Source: JAWLAT01 sp041395325
Lineage (GTDB): Bacteria; Pseudomonadota; Gammaproteobacteria; Xanthomonadales; SZUA-5
Assembly: GCA_041395325.1 (NCBI GenBank)
Contig: JAWLAT010000014.1
Span: forward strand, 1 to 64,000
Direction: 5' to 3'
DNA length: 64,000 bases
Part shown: positions 16,931 to 25,260 of the stretch, piece by piece
Layout: every line of letters starts with the position of its first letter
Position numbering within the stretch: the first letter of the stretch is position 1
Translations under genes and position numbers: made by a program
The notes under the pieces: generated by a model
Told to the model about the DNA's origin: nothing
The model's database searches: none
The model's input: the letters and a program-made list of their open reading frames with translations, nothing else

Positions 16931-17311
16931 ATGAACCACCGACACGAGACAGGTTTCACGCTCATCGAGTTGATGATCGTGGTTGCGGTCGTGGCGATTC
17001 TGTTGATGGTGGCGGTACCAGCCTTCAACGACCAGGTTCGCCGTAGCCGGCGTGCCGAAGCCATGAACGCACTGGAATCAATGGCCTTGCGACAAGAACA
17101 ATGGCGCGCGAATAACCCGCGTTACGGCACACTGGCGGAAATCCCAGCGGGTGTCAGTCAGTACTACGCCTTCACCATCGAGGAGGCGACAGCAGCCAAC
17201 TTTAGAATGCGCGCGACAGCCATTGGCGCCCAGGTGGCGGATACCAATTGCGCCTTCCTGGAGATCGACAGGGCAAGAACCCGCATTCCAGCGGATTGCT
17301 GGCAGCGGTAA
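16931..17311 (+). CDS. pilE: PilE-like type IV (pseudo)pilin
   Basis: A 126-residue protein with signal HETGF/TLIELMIVVAVVAILLM (cleavage after residue 8), helix through VPAFNDQVRRSRRAEAM, and a short PilE-type globular domain ending in a Cys pair (TNCAFLEID...ADCWQR) that forms the usual C-terminal disulfide loop. ATG at 16931 with AGGGG upstream. In xanthomonads such a pilE gene accompanies the fimT-pilV-W-X-Y1 cluster; here it is divergent. It may be a minor rather than the major pilin. Confidence 0.88.
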   Translation: MNHRHETGFTLIELMIVVAVVAILLMVAVPAFNDQVRRSRRAEAMNALESMALRQEQWRANNPRYGTLAEIPAGVSQYYAFTIEEATAANFRMRATAIGAQVADTNCAFLEIDRARTRIPADCWQR

Positions 17312-17407
17312 AAGCGCGTCTGGTGTCGTTGCACTGGCGCATACCGTCGCCCATCACCGTTGGACAGACGCGGTGAAGCGCACGAGCGGTTAAGCACAGG
17401 CCCTCAC

Positions 17408-17914
17408 CTAGCGTCCACGGGAATGACTGAACCATCCAGTGAACCCCAGCACCAACGCAAACAGCACGAACCAGATCAAGGTCCACCCGGGCATGCTCAG
17501 TCCGAGAAAGGCCCAATCGATCTCGGCGCATTCGCCGCTCGTCATGAGAATGGTCCGTAGCGTCTCCCCAAGCGGAAACACGTCGAGCATGTAGTCGAGC
17601 GACGGTGCGCACGCAGGCACCTGATCGGGCGGCAGATGCTGCAGCCACACGTGCCGACCAGCGATGGCGACGCCGAGACCGGCCGCCAGGAAGCCCAGAA
17701 CGCCATATGCTCGCCACCCGCCCCTGGAACTGGGGTTGTGCACCGAGGCAATCAGGCAGACCAGCAACACCAACAGCATCGCCACTCGTTGCAACATGCA
17801 CAGCGGACAGGGTACGAGACCGAGTATGTGCTCGGCATACAGCGCGTACCCCATGAATGCCGTGCATATCAGCGCTACGACTGTGAAAATTCGACGGGTA
17901 CGCAAACGTCGCAT
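17408..17914 (-). CDS. dsbB: Disulfide bond formation protein DsbB
   Basis: A 168-residue inner-membrane protein with four hydrophobic segments (about 9-26, 44-60, 68-86, 140-160). The quinone-reactive pair is LVPCPLCMLQR (CxxC in the first periplasmic loop); the second pair is C102 (VPACAPS) and C128 (SGECAEI) in the second loop. DsbB reoxidises periplasmic DsbA, passing electrons to quinone. Cys-rich minor pilins encoded next door are plausible clients (inference). It lies between the pilin genes and the ribosomal block, on the minus strand. Confidence 0.93.
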   Translation of the reverse strand: MRRLRTRRIFTVVALICTAFMGYALYAEHILGLVPCPLCMLQRVAMLLVLLVCLIASVHNPSSRGGWRAYGVLGFLAAGLGVAIAGRHVWLQHLPPDQVPACAPSLDYMLDVFPLGETLRTILMTSGECAEIDWAFLGLSMPGWTLIWFVLFALVLGFTGWFSHSRGR

Positions 17915-18057
17915 CGGTACAGGCTCCTCTCGTATCCAACCAAACTATCGGGAATGCGGACTCCTGCCGGTCCTCAATGTTCCGTCGCCTCGACCCGTAG
18001 GCACCACGGGTAGTCGCGATCCATTGAGGACACCCAACCACAAACCCGACAAAGCAA

Positions 18058-18079
18058 AACGGCACCCTCAGGTGCCGTT
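18058..18079 (-). terminator. Rho-independent terminator of the alpha operon
   Basis: AACGGCACC-loop-GGTGCCGTT stem of 9 bp with a 4-nt loop, followed on the minus strand by TTGCTTTG. It lies 29 bp past the rplQ stop. Confidence 0.85.
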
Positions 18080-18107
18080 CTACTGACGCTTCAGTCAAGG
18101 ACTGATC

Positions 18108-18488
18108 TCAACCTTCGGCCTGAGGGGCACCCGGGCGATCGACCAGTTCCACATAGGCCATCGGCGCATTGTCGCCGTCGCGGTAGCCGCACTTGAGAAT
18201 ACGCAGATACCCACCCGGTCGATTGCGATAGCGGGGACCGATCTCAGTAAACAGCTTGCCCACCGCGACCTTGTTCCGCAAGCGCGCAAACGCCAGGCGG
18301 CGCTGTGCAACGGTATCCTGCTTGGCCAGCGTGATCAGCGGCTCGGCAACCCGACGCAGTTCCTTCGCCTTCGGCAGGGTGGTCTTGATCAGCTCGTGCT
18401 CAAACAGCGCGCTGGCCAGATTCTTGAACATGGCCTGGCGGTGCGAGCTCGTGCGGTTGAATTTGCGTCCTGCCTTGAGGTGCCGCAT
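18108..18488 (-). CDS. rplQ: 50S ribosomal protein L17
   Basis: A 126-residue L17 with the conserved start MRHLKAGRKFNRTSSHRQAM and FTEIGPRYRNRPGGYLRILK. It binds 23S rRNA near the exit tunnel. Last gene of the alpha operon, 27 bp after rpoA and directly before the terminator at 18058-18079. Length is normal for the family. Confidence 0.98.
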   Translation of the reverse strand: MRHLKAGRKFNRTSSHRQAMFKNLASALFEHELIKTTLPKAKELRRVAEPLITLAKQDTVAQRRLAFARLRNKVAVGKLFTEIGPRYRNRPGGYLRILKCGYRDGDNAPMAYVELVDRPGAPQAEG

Positions 18489-18515
18489 TGCTTATCTCCC
18501 AATCGTTCCTGCTGA

Positions 18516-19511
18516 TCAGCCGCCAAAAGTACCGGTACTCAGACCCGGCGGCGGCCAATTCTCCAACTTCATGCCCAGCGACAGACCACGCGCCGCGAGC
18601 ACATCCTTGATTTCGGTCAGCGACTTCTTGCCCAGATTCGGCGTCTTCAGCAATTCCACTTCGGTACGCTGAATCAGGTCACCGATATAGTAGATGCTCT
18701 CAGCCTTCAGGCAGTTCGCCGAGCGGACCGTGAGCTCCAGATCATCGATCGGACGGAGCAGCAGCGGATCCACATCATTGCGAGCAGCACTGGGTCGATC
18801 ACCGTCACCGAGCTTCACGTCAACGAAGACGCCCAGCTGATCGACCAGCACCGTGGCCGCACGCTTGACCGCGTCTTCCACATCAATGGTGCCGTTGGTC
18901 TCGACATCCAGTACCAGCTTGTCCAGATCCGTACGCTGTTCGACGCGCGCGCTTTCGACCGAATAGGCCACCCGCCGCACAGGCGAAAAACTCGCATCCA
19001 GTTGCAGGCGACCGATCGGACGCACTTCGTCTTCAGGCAGACGGCGCGCGCTCGACGGCTCGTATCCGACGCCCCGCTCGATGCGCAAGCGCATGTTCAA
19101 CGAGACGTCCTTGGTCAGCGTGCAGATGACGAGATCAGGATTGACGATCTCGACGTTGTGGTCGGTGACGATGTCTCCCGCCGTCACCACACCTTGGCCC
19201 TTGCGGGACAGCGTGACGGTAGACTGATCCACATTGTGCAGTCGAACGGCGACGTTCTTGAGGTTCAACAGGATTTCGATGACGTCTTCCTGTACACCCT
19301 CGATCGTGCCGTATTCATGCACGACACCATCGATCTCGACGTCGACAATCGCCGCACCGGGAATCGAGGAAAGCAGCACACGCCGCAACGCGTTGCCCAG
19401 CGTGTGGCCAAACCCACGCTCGAGGGGTTCCAGGAACACCCGTGCGCGATTGCCACCAACCGCTTCGACTTCGAGGTTGCGAGGGCTCAACAGCCCCGTA
19501 GCAGAGGACAT
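18516..19511 (-). CDS. rpoA: RNA polymerase subunit alpha
   Basis: A 331-residue alpha subunit. The N-terminal dimerisation domain includes LEPLERGFGHTLGNALRRVL and SSIPGAAIVDVEIDGV; the C-terminal domain (about 250-320) shows LELTVRSANCLKAESIYYIG and LLKTPNLGKKSLTEIKDVLA, which bind UP elements and activators. Nucleates assembly of core polymerase. It follows rpsD by 21 bp in the alpha operon. Confidence 0.98.
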   Translation of the reverse strand: MSSATGLLSPRNLEVEAVGGNRARVFLEPLERGFGHTLGNALRRVLLSSIPGAAIVDVEIDGVVHEYGTIEGVQEDVIEILLNLKNVAVRLHNVDQSTVTLSRKGQGVVTAGDIVTDHNVEIVNPDLVICTLTKDVSLNMRLRIERGVGYEPSSARRLPEDEVRPIGRLQLDASFSPVRRVAYSVESARVEQRTDLDKLVLDVETNGTIDVEDAVKRAATVLVDQLGVFVDVKLGDGDRPSAARNDVDPLLLRPIDDLELTVRSANCLKAESIYYIGDLIQRTEVELLKTPNLGKKSLTEIKDVLAARGLSLGMKLENWPPPGLSTGTFGG

Positions 19512-19532
19512 AGATCCAGACTCCGAAAAGAC

Positions 19533-20159
19533 TTACTTCGAGTAGAGCTCGACGATCAGGTTCTCGTTGATCTCCTGGCTCAGGTCGCTGCGCTCGGGCA
19601 GGCTCTTCAACGAGCCACTGAGCTTGCTGCCATCCACCTCGACCCAGGACGGAACCGTGTCGAACTCCTGACTCAGCGTCACAGCCGCCTTGATGCGCAG
19701 CTGATCCTTCGCCCGCTCGGCGATGGACACCACGTCACCCGGCTTGACCTGGCAAGACGGCACATTCACCGACCGCCCATTGAGCATCACGCCACGATGG
19801 GACACCAGCTGACGCGCTTCCGCGCGCGTCGCCGCGAAACCCATCCGGAACACCATGTTGTCCAGACGACCTTCGAGCAACCGCAGCAGGTTCTCACCGC
19901 TGGCGCCGCGCTGATTGGACGCGCGCTTGTAGTAGCTACGGAACTGACGCTCCAGAATGCCGTACATCCGCTTGACCTTCTGCTTCTCGCGCAGCTGGTT
20001 AGCGTAGTCGGAAGACTTGTTCTTCTTTGCTGCACCGTGAACGCCGGGCTTCTTGTCGAGCTTGCACTTGCTGTCCAGGGCCCGAGCCGGGCTCTTCAGG
20101 AACAGATCCGTGCCCTCGCGCCGAGCGAGCTTGCAGGTCGGTCCGATATAACGTGCCAT
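19533..20159 (-). CDS. rpsD: 30S ribosomal protein S4
   Basis: A 208-residue S4 with MARYIGPTCKLARREGTDLF at the start and the S4 RNA-binding domain (LDNMVFRMGFAATRAEARQL, VSHRGVMLNGRSVNVPS). Primary 16S binder and, in enterobacteria, translational repressor of the alpha operon. The start at 20159 has AGTATTTGCG upstream, a weak ribosome site, compatible with coupled translation from rpsK 24 bp upstream. Confidence 0.98.
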   Translation of the reverse strand: MARYIGPTCKLARREGTDLFLKSPARALDSKCKLDKKPGVHGAAKKNKSSDYANQLREKQKVKRMYGILERQFRSYYKRASNQRGASGENLLRLLEGRLDNMVFRMGFAATRAEARQLVSHRGVMLNGRSVNVPSCQVKPGDVVSIAERAKDQLRIKAAVTLSQEFDTVPSWVEVDGSKLSGSLKSLPERSDLSQEINENLIVELYSK

Positions 20160-20183
20160 CGCAAATACTCCAAACTGGTCCGA

Positions 20184-20573
20184 CTAGACCCGGCGCCGCT
20201 TCGGCGGCCGGCATCCGTTGTGGGGAATCGGTGTGACATCGATGATGTTGGTCACCTTGATGCCCAGCGCATTGAGCGAACGCACTGACGACTCGCGCCC
20301 CGGACCTGGGCCCTTGACTCGCACCTCGACGTTCTTCAATCCGTACTCCAGCGCGACACGCCCCGCCTTTTCGGCCGCAACCTGTGCGGCAAACGGCGTG
20401 CTCTTGCGCGAGCCACGGAAACCAGCACCACCGGCAGTGGCCCAGGACAACGCGTTGCCCTGACGATCGGTGATCGTGATGATGGTGTTGTTGAATGAAG
20501 CCTGCACGTGCGCCACGCCATCGGTGACTACGCGCTTGATCTTCTTCTTGGTACGAGGTGCTTGCTTGCTCAT
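20184..20573 (-). CDS. rpsK: 30S ribosomal protein S11
   Basis: A 129-residue S11 with VAHVQASFNNTIITITDRQG, GFRGSRKSTPFAAQVAAEKA and the C-terminal TPIPHNGCRPPKRRRV. Located on the 30S platform; contacts the Shine-Dalgarno helix. Lies 14 bp after rpsM in the alpha operon. Confidence 0.98.
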   Translation of the reverse strand: MSKQAPRTKKKIKRVVTDGVAHVQASFNNTIITITDRQGNALSWATAGGAGFRGSRKSTPFAAQVAAEKAGRVALEYGLKNVEVRVKGPGPGRESSVRSLNALGIKVTNIIDVTPIPHNGCRPPKRRRV

Positions 20574-20587
20574 GATTTCGTCAAGGC

Positions 20588-20944
20588 CTATTTCTTGATC
20601 TGCTTACGCGGCCCCTTGCGGGTGCGCGCATTGGTTCGGGTGCGCTGACCACGCAGCGGCAACCCACGACGATGGCGCAAGCCGCGATAGCAGCCCAGGT
20701 CCATCAGACGCTTGATACTCATCGCCACTTCGCGACGCAGGTCGCCTTCGACGATGTACTTGCCCACTTCAGCGCGCAGGCGCTCCACTTCGGGCTCACT
20801 CAGGCTGCGCACCTGGGTGGTCAGTGCGACACCAGCGTCAGCACAGATGCGGCGGGCACGGCTGCGACCGACGCCATAGATGCTGGTCAGGCTGACCCAG
20901 GCATGCTTGTTAACGGGAAGATTGACACCTGCGATACGTGCCAT
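20588..20944 (-). CDS. rpsM: 30S ribosomal protein S13
   Basis: A 118-residue S13 starting MARIAGVNLPVNKHAWVSLT and containing GCYRGLRHRRGLPLRGQRTR and the basic C-terminal tail TNARTRKGPRKQIKK that reaches tRNA sites. First gene of the alpha operon, preceded by GGAG and by an internal promoter near 20990. rpmJ, which precedes rpsM in E. coli, is absent. Confidence 0.98.
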   Translation of the reverse strand: MARIAGVNLPVNKHAWVSLTSIYGVGRSRARRICADAGVALTTQVRSLSEPEVERLRAEVGKYIVEGDLRREVAMSIKRLMDLGCYRGLRHRRGLPLRGQRTRTNARTRKGPRKQIKK

Positions 20945-20985
20945 GATGGCTCTCCAAAAAACAAAGGCGCCGGCGGGAACTCGAC

Positions 20986-20994
20986 ATTATAGCA
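20986..20994 (-). promoter_or_regulatory. Extended -10 promoter for the alpha operon
   Basis: In the 98-bp secY-rpsM gap the minus strand reads TGCTATAAT, a consensus -10 with the TG extension. TTGATC lies 19 bp upstream as a weak -35. The -10 is 42 bp from the rpsM start. Confidence 0.65.
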
Positions 20995-21042
20995 GTCAAG
21001 TACCCGCTGCGATCAAGTAGTAATGTTCGATCGCGTCACCGC

Positions 21043-22389
21043 TCAGCGGGCCCCGCGACCGACTCCCTTCAGATTCGCTTTCTTCAGCAGACTGTCGTAC
21101 TGATGGCTCATCAGATGCGCCTGCACCTGCGCCATGAAGTCCATGACGACGACCACCAGAATGAGCAGCGAGGTTCCGCCGAAATAGAACGGAACGTTGT
21201 AGCCCATCCGCATGAACTCGGGCAGCAGACACACCGCGACCAGGTACAGACCACCAATGCCGGTCAGACGCGTCATGACCCCATCGATATAGTCGGCAGT
21301 GGCCTTGCCAGGCCGGATGCCAGGAATCAAGGCGCCCGACTTCTTCAAGTTGTCGGCAGTCTCCTGTGAATTGAAGACCAGGGCCGTGTAGAAGAATGCG
21401 AAGCCCAGAATCAACCCGCCGTAGAGCAGGATATGCAGCGGTTCACCCGGCCCGAGCGCGAGCGCGACGCGCTGCAACCACTGGGCACTTTCGGACTGAC
21501 CAAACCAACTGGCCGCGGTCGCTGGGAAGATGATCAGGCTCGACGCAAAGATCGCCGGAATCACACTTGCCATGTTGATCTTCAGCGGCAGGTGCGAGGT
21601 CTGGTTCATGAACGCCTGGCGCCCACCCTGACGACGTGCATAGTTGACCGTAATACGACGCTGACCACGTTCGACAAACACCACAAAGGCCGTCACCGCA
21701 GCAATGATCGCCATGATGACGATGACCGTGAGCGGTGCCAGCTGGCCCGTCGTCGCCAACTCGGCCGTCTGCACGATCGCACCTGGAAGCCCGGCCACGA
21801 TGCCGGCAAAGATCAGCAGCGAAATGCCGTTGCCAATGCCGCGTTCGGTGATCTGCTCGCCCAGCCACATCAGGAACAAGGTGCCGGCAGTCAAGCTCAC
21901 CACTGCAGTAAATACAAAGGCAGGGCCGGGATTGAAGACGACCTGAATTCCACCTTGGGCTGCGGTCTGCTGCAACGCAATGGCCACGCCGAACGACTGA
22001 AAGAGCGCAAGGGCTACGGTGCCGTAGCGCGTGTACTGGGTCAGCTTGCGGCGGCCGGACTCACCTTCCTTCCGCAAAGCTTGCAGAGAAGGCACGCTGC
22101 TGCCGAGCAGTTGCACAACAATCGATGCCGAGATGTAGGGCATCACGCTCAAGGCAAACAGGGAAAAGCGCTCCAGCGCGCCACCAGAGAACATGTTGAA
22201 CATGTCCACGATGGTGCCTCGTTGCTGCTCCATCAACTGCACCATCGCCTGGGGGTTGACCCCCGGAACCGGCACAAAGGAACCCAGCCGGAACACGATC
22301 AGTGCACCCAGCACAAACAGCAAACGCTGACGCAGCTCGGTCAGCCGACCGAGCCCACCCAACGCGGACATTCCAGGCGTCGCAGCCAA
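21043..22389 (-). CDS. secY: Protein translocase subunit SecY
   Basis: About 448 residues with ten hydrophobic segments, beginning SALGGLGRLTELRQRLLFVL; family marks include PYISASIVVQLLGSSVP, GERGIGNG-like ITERGIGNGISLLIFAGIVA and GIRPGKATADYID. Forms the SecYEG channel in the inner membrane with secE (47638) of the window. The TTG at 22389 is preferred because GGAGG lies 6 bp upstream within the end of rplO; ATG at 22371 is the alternative. Last gene of the spc operon here, since rpmJ is missing. Confidence 0.96.
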   Translation of the reverse strand: MAATPGMSALGGLGRLTELRQRLLFVLGALIVFRLGSFVPVPGVNPQAMVQLMEQQRGTIVDMFNMFSGGALERFSLFALSVMPYISASIVVQLLGSSVPSLQALRKEGESGRRKLTQYTRYGTVALALFQSFGVAIALQQTAAQGGIQVVFNPGPAFVFTAVVSLTAGTLFLMWLGEQITERGIGNGISLLIFAGIVAGLPGAIVQTAELATTGQLAPLTVIVIMAIIAAVTAFVVFVERGQRRITVNYARRQGGRQAFMNQTSHLPLKINMASVIPAIFASSLIIFPATAASWFGQSESAQWLQRVALALGPGEPLHILLYGGLILGFAFFYTALVFNSQETADNLKKSGALIPGIRPGKATADYIDGVMTRLTGIGGLYLVAVCLLPEFMRMGYNVPFYFGGTSLLILVVVVMDFMAQVQAHLMSHQYDSLLKKANLKGVGRGAR

Positions 22390-22390
22390 C

Positions 22391-22822
22391 TTAGGCCTCC
22401 ACGCTTCCGCCGGCCGCTTCGATCGCGGACTTGGCACCAGCCGTGACGGCCACGCCACGAATCGTCACTGCGCGGTCAATCTCACCCTGCTTGACGATCT
22501 TGGCGCGCTTGGCGCGATTGTCGATCAGCTTGGCGGCGCGCAGGCTGTCCAGCGTGATTTCGCCTTCAACAACCGACAACTGGTACAGCATCACCTGCTG
22601 GGTTTCCCCGGCCTTCGGCGACTTGAAGCCCACCTTCGGCAGTCGACGTTGCAGCGGCATCTGGCCGCCCTCGAAGCCAACCTTGTGAAAGCCGCCGGCA
22701 CGGGCGTGCTGACCCTTGTGCCCACGACCACAGGTCTTGCCCAGGCCTGAGCCGATGCCACGACCCACTCGACGCTTGCTTTGACGCGCGCCGTCGGTCG
22801 CCTTGATCTCATTCAGTTCCAT
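22391..22822 (-). CDS. rplO: 50S ribosomal protein L15
   Basis: A 143-residue L15 from ATG 22822 (MELNEIKATDGARQSKRRVG), with the Gly/Arg-rich GRGIGSGLGKTCGRGHKGQ and HKVGFEGGQMPLQRRLPKVG motifs. It binds 23S rRNA late in 50S assembly. The stop is one base before the proposed secY TTG start, so the two are coupled. Confidence 0.98.
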   Translation of the reverse strand: MELNEIKATDGARQSKRRVGRGIGSGLGKTCGRGHKGQHARAGGFHKVGFEGGQMPLQRRLPKVGFKSPKAGETQQVMLYQLSVVEGEITLDSLRAAKLIDNRAKRAKIVKQGEIDRAVTIRGVAVTAGAKSAIEAAGGSVEA

Positions 22823-22836
22823 GATCGTCCCCAGTC

Positions 22837-23031
22837 TCAACGCTCGTCAGTGACGAGGTAGCGAACCTTGTTGATCAGGCCGCGGACCTGCGGGCTATCC
22901 GGCAGCACGGACTCATCATTCAGCTTGCGCAGTCCCAACGCCTTGACACAAAGGCGGTGGCGAGCCTGCGTTCCATTGATGCTGCGGACCAGCTTGACCC
23001 GCACCATGCCGCTATCAATCGGCGTGCTCAT
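22837..23031 (-). CDS. rpmD: 50S ribosomal protein L30
   Basis: A 64-residue L30: VRVKLVRSINGTQARHRLCV then LGLRKLNDESVLPDSPQVRG. The ATG at 23031 overlaps the rpsE end by 17 nt and has GGGAG 6 bp upstream; ATG 23007 is a possible shorter start closer to the usual ~58-60 residue length. Small 23S-binding protein of the 50S back. Confidence 0.95.
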   Translation of the reverse strand: MSTPIDSGMVRVKLVRSINGTQARHRLCVKALGLRKLNDESVLPDSPQVRGLINKVRYLVTDER

Positions 23032-23539
23032 CCTTGACTCCCATCAGTTCGTCGAGCGACTTGCCACGCTTGGCGGCAATCCGCTTCGGAGAATCCATCG
23101 CGGCCAGACCCTTGATCGTCGCCCGCACCAGGTTGATCGGATTGCGTGATCCCAGCGCCTTGGCCAGAACGTTGCCGACCCCGACCACCTCGAACACGGC
23201 GCGCATCGCACCACCCGCAATCACACCGGTACCTTCGGAGGCGGGCTGCATGAACACCTTGGCTGCGCCGTGTTGCGCGCTCACCGGGTACCACAGCGTA
23301 CTCTTGTTCAGGTTGACCCGAACCATGCTGCGACGGGCCTTGTCCATGGCCTTGGCGATCGCAGCCGGCACTTCACGTGCCTTGCCGTAACCGAACCCGA
23401 CCTTGCCATTGCCATCGCCGACCACGGTCAGTGCCGTAAAGCCGAACTGGCGACCACCCTTGACGACCTTGGCCACCCGGTTAACGGCAACCAGCTTCTC
23501 AATCAGGCCGTCGCCACTCTCGTTATCAAAATTGCTCAT
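23015..23539 (-). CDS. rpsE: 30S ribosomal protein S5
   Basis: 174 residues from ATG 23539 (MSNFDNESGDGLIEKLVAVN), with the S5 double-stranded RNA-binding part VNRVAKVVKGGRQFGFTALT and VGDGNGKVGFGYGKAREVPA. S5 acts in translational accuracy and in mRNA unwinding with S3 and S4. A long upstream in-frame extension overlaps rplR and is spurious. Overlaps rpmD. Confidence 0.98.
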   Translation of the reverse strand: MSNFDNESGDGLIEKLVAVNRVAKVVKGGRQFGFTALTVVGDGNGKVGFGYGKAREVPAAIAKAMDKARRSMVRVNLNKSTLWYPVSAQHGAAKVFMQPASEGTGVIAGGAMRAVFEVVGVGNVLAKALGSRNPINLVRATIKGLAAMDSPKRIAAKRGKSLDELMGVKDEHAD

Positions 23540-23576
23540 GGACTGCGCTACTCCACCAATCGTCTGCGAAGGCCGA

Positions 23577-23933
23577 TCAGAACTGCAAACCGCCTTCGCG
23601 GGCGGCGTCGGCCAGGGCCTGAATGCGCCCGTGGTATTTGAAACCGGAGCGATCGAAAGCCACCTTGGAAACGCCGGCGGCCAGTGCACGCTCGGCGATC
23701 AGCTTGCCAACCGCTGCCGCGGCGGTCTTGTTCTTCAGACCCTTCAGGCCCTCGGCAACCGACTTCTGCAGGGTCGAGGCCGAAGCCAACACCTTGCCAC
23801 CCTCGGCATCGATGACCTGAGCATAAAGATGCTGGTCGGTGCGATGAACACTCAACCGAGGCATGCGGAGTTCCTTGATGTGCGCCCTGCTCTTCCGCGC
23901 GCGGCGCTGTCTGGCGGATCTTTTGTCAATCAC
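23577..23933 (-). CDS. rplR: 50S ribosomal protein L18
   Basis: 118 residues, starting at GTG 23933 (IDKRSARQRRARKSRAHIKE) with GGAG suitably upstream; the C-terminal KVAFDRSGFKYHGRIQALAD is diagnostic. Binds 5S rRNA together with L5 and L25. 24 bp after rplF. Confidence 0.98.
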   Translation of the reverse strand: MIDKRSARQRRARKSRAHIKELRMPRLSVHRTDQHLYAQVIDAEGGKVLASASTLQKSVAEGLKGLKNKTAAAAVGKLIAERALAAGVSKVAFDRSGFKYHGRIQALADAAREGGLQF

Positions 23934-23957
23934 TTCAGCTCTCCGTGCGAAGCGGCC

Positions 23958-24485
23958 TTAGGCCTTCTTCGCTTCCTTCAGTTGGATCTTCTCGCCGCTG
24001 TAGCGGATACCCTTGCCCTTGTACGGCTCGGGCGGACGGAAGGCGCGAATCTTCGCTGCCACCTGGCCCACCATCTGCTTGTCAGCACCCTTGATCAGCA
24101 CTTCGGTCTGTGTCGGCACCTCAATCGTGATGCCGGCCGGCGCCTTGAAGACCACCGGATGGGACATGCCCAGCGCCAGATTCAGGTCAGTGCCCTGGAC
24201 CGACGCGCGATAACCGACGCCGACCAACTCCAGCTTGCGCTGGAAACCTTCGCTGACACCCTGAACCGTATTGGCTACCAGCGCGCGCAACGTCCCGGCC
24301 ATTGCCGTTTCGCCATCGTTGACCGGCGCGAAGTTCAGCGCACCGTCTTCCTGGGTGACGACCACCGAAGCCGGCTTCGCGAGCTCCAGCTTGCCGTTGG
24401 CGCCCTTGACAGAAATCAGCGTATCGCTGATCGAGACTTCCACGCCCTTGGGCAGCTTGACGGGCTTCTTTGCGACTCGTGACAT
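23958..24485 (-). CDS. rplF: 50S ribosomal protein L6
   Basis: 175 residues from ATG 24485 (MSRVAKKPVKLPKGVEVSIS), with two repeated L6 domains; RKLELVGVGYRASVQGTDLN and PPEPYKGKGIRYSGEKI are family marks. Located near the factor-binding site and contacts EF-G. An AAAGGAGAA ribosome site precedes the start, 16 bp after rpsH. Confidence 0.98.
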   Translation of the reverse strand: MSRVAKKPVKLPKGVEVSISDTLISVKGANGKLELAKPASVVVTQEDGALNFAPVNDGETAMAGTLRALVANTVQGVSEGFQRKLELVGVGYRASVQGTDLNLALGMSHPVVFKAPAGITIEVPTQTEVLIKGADKQMVGQVAAKIRAFRPPEPYKGKGIRYSGEKIQLKEAKKA

Positions 24486-24501
24486 CGTGATTCTCCTTTC
24501 C

Positions 24502-24900
24502 TCAGGCGACCACGCACACGACTTCGCCACCCACGCCTTCAGCGCGAGCCTGGCGGTCAGTCATGACGCCGCGGGAGGTCGTGACAATCGCCACACCCAG
24601 GCCGCCGAGCACCGTCGGCAGGTCCGACTTGCCGCAATAGCGACGCAGACCGGGGCGACTGAAGCGCTGCAGCCGCTCGATCACCGGGCGACCTTCGAAG
24701 TACTTCAACCGAATCTCCAGCGCACGCTTGTTGCCACCCAGATCATGAGCCGCCACATCTTCGATGTAGCCCTCACTCTTGAGCACTTCGGCGATGGCCA
24801 GCTTCATTTTCGAGGCGGGCATCGTCACGGTCGCCTTGCGCATGGCCTGCGCGTTGCGGATGCGCGTCAGCATATCCGCGATGGGATCACTCATACTCAT
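24502..24900 (-). CDS. rpsH: 30S ribosomal protein S8
   Basis: 132 residues: MSMSDPIADMLTRIRNAQAM at the start, GLGVAIVTTSRGVMTDRQAR at the end. Primary 16S binder; in E. coli also the translational repressor of the spc operon. AAGGAG lies 7 bp before the ATG at 24900. Confidence 0.98.
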   Translation of the reverse strand: MSMSDPIADMLTRIRNAQAMRKATVTMPASKMKLAIAEVLKSEGYIEDVAAHDLGGNKRALEIRLKYFEGRPVIERLQRFSRPGLRRYCGKSDLPTVLGGLGVAIVTTSRGVMTDRQARAEGVGGEVVCVVA

Positions 24901-24926
24901 CGTTGAACTCCTTCAGAACCAGCTGC

Positions 24927-25229
24927 TTACCAGCTGGCCTTGCGCAGACCAGGCACGTCGCCACGCATGGTGGCTTCGCGCAACTTGTTCCGGCCCAGGC
25001 CGAACTTGCGATAGACCGCACGCGGGCGGCCGGACAAGGCGCAGCGCGTGCGCTGCCGTGCCGGGCTTGCGTCGCGGGGAAGCTTCTGCAGCTTCTCCTG
25101 TGCCGCCATGCGCTCTTCGTAGTCTGCGGAGCTCTTGATGATCTTCTTCAGTTCAGCTCGCTTCGCCGCAAAGCGCTTGACGAGCTTGGCCCGCTTTTCT
25201 TCGCGGTTGACCATGGAGGTCTTGGCCAT
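24927..25229 (-). CDS. rpsN: 30S ribosomal protein S14 (zinc-independent form)
   Basis: 100 residues: MAKTSMVNREEKRAKLVKRF, then RCALSGRPRAVYRKFGLGRN. Only one Cys is present, so this is the longer C-minus form that does not bind zinc. Located in the 30S head. Between rplE and rpsH in the spc operon. Confidence 0.98.
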   Translation of the reverse strand: MAKTSMVNREEKRAKLVKRFAAKRAELKKIIKSSADYEERMAAQEKLQKLPRDASPARQRTRCALSGRPRAVYRKFGLGRNKLREATMRGDVPGLRKASW

Positions 25230-25260
25230 TGTCGTTGACTCCTCGTCAGTTCGCTAACAA

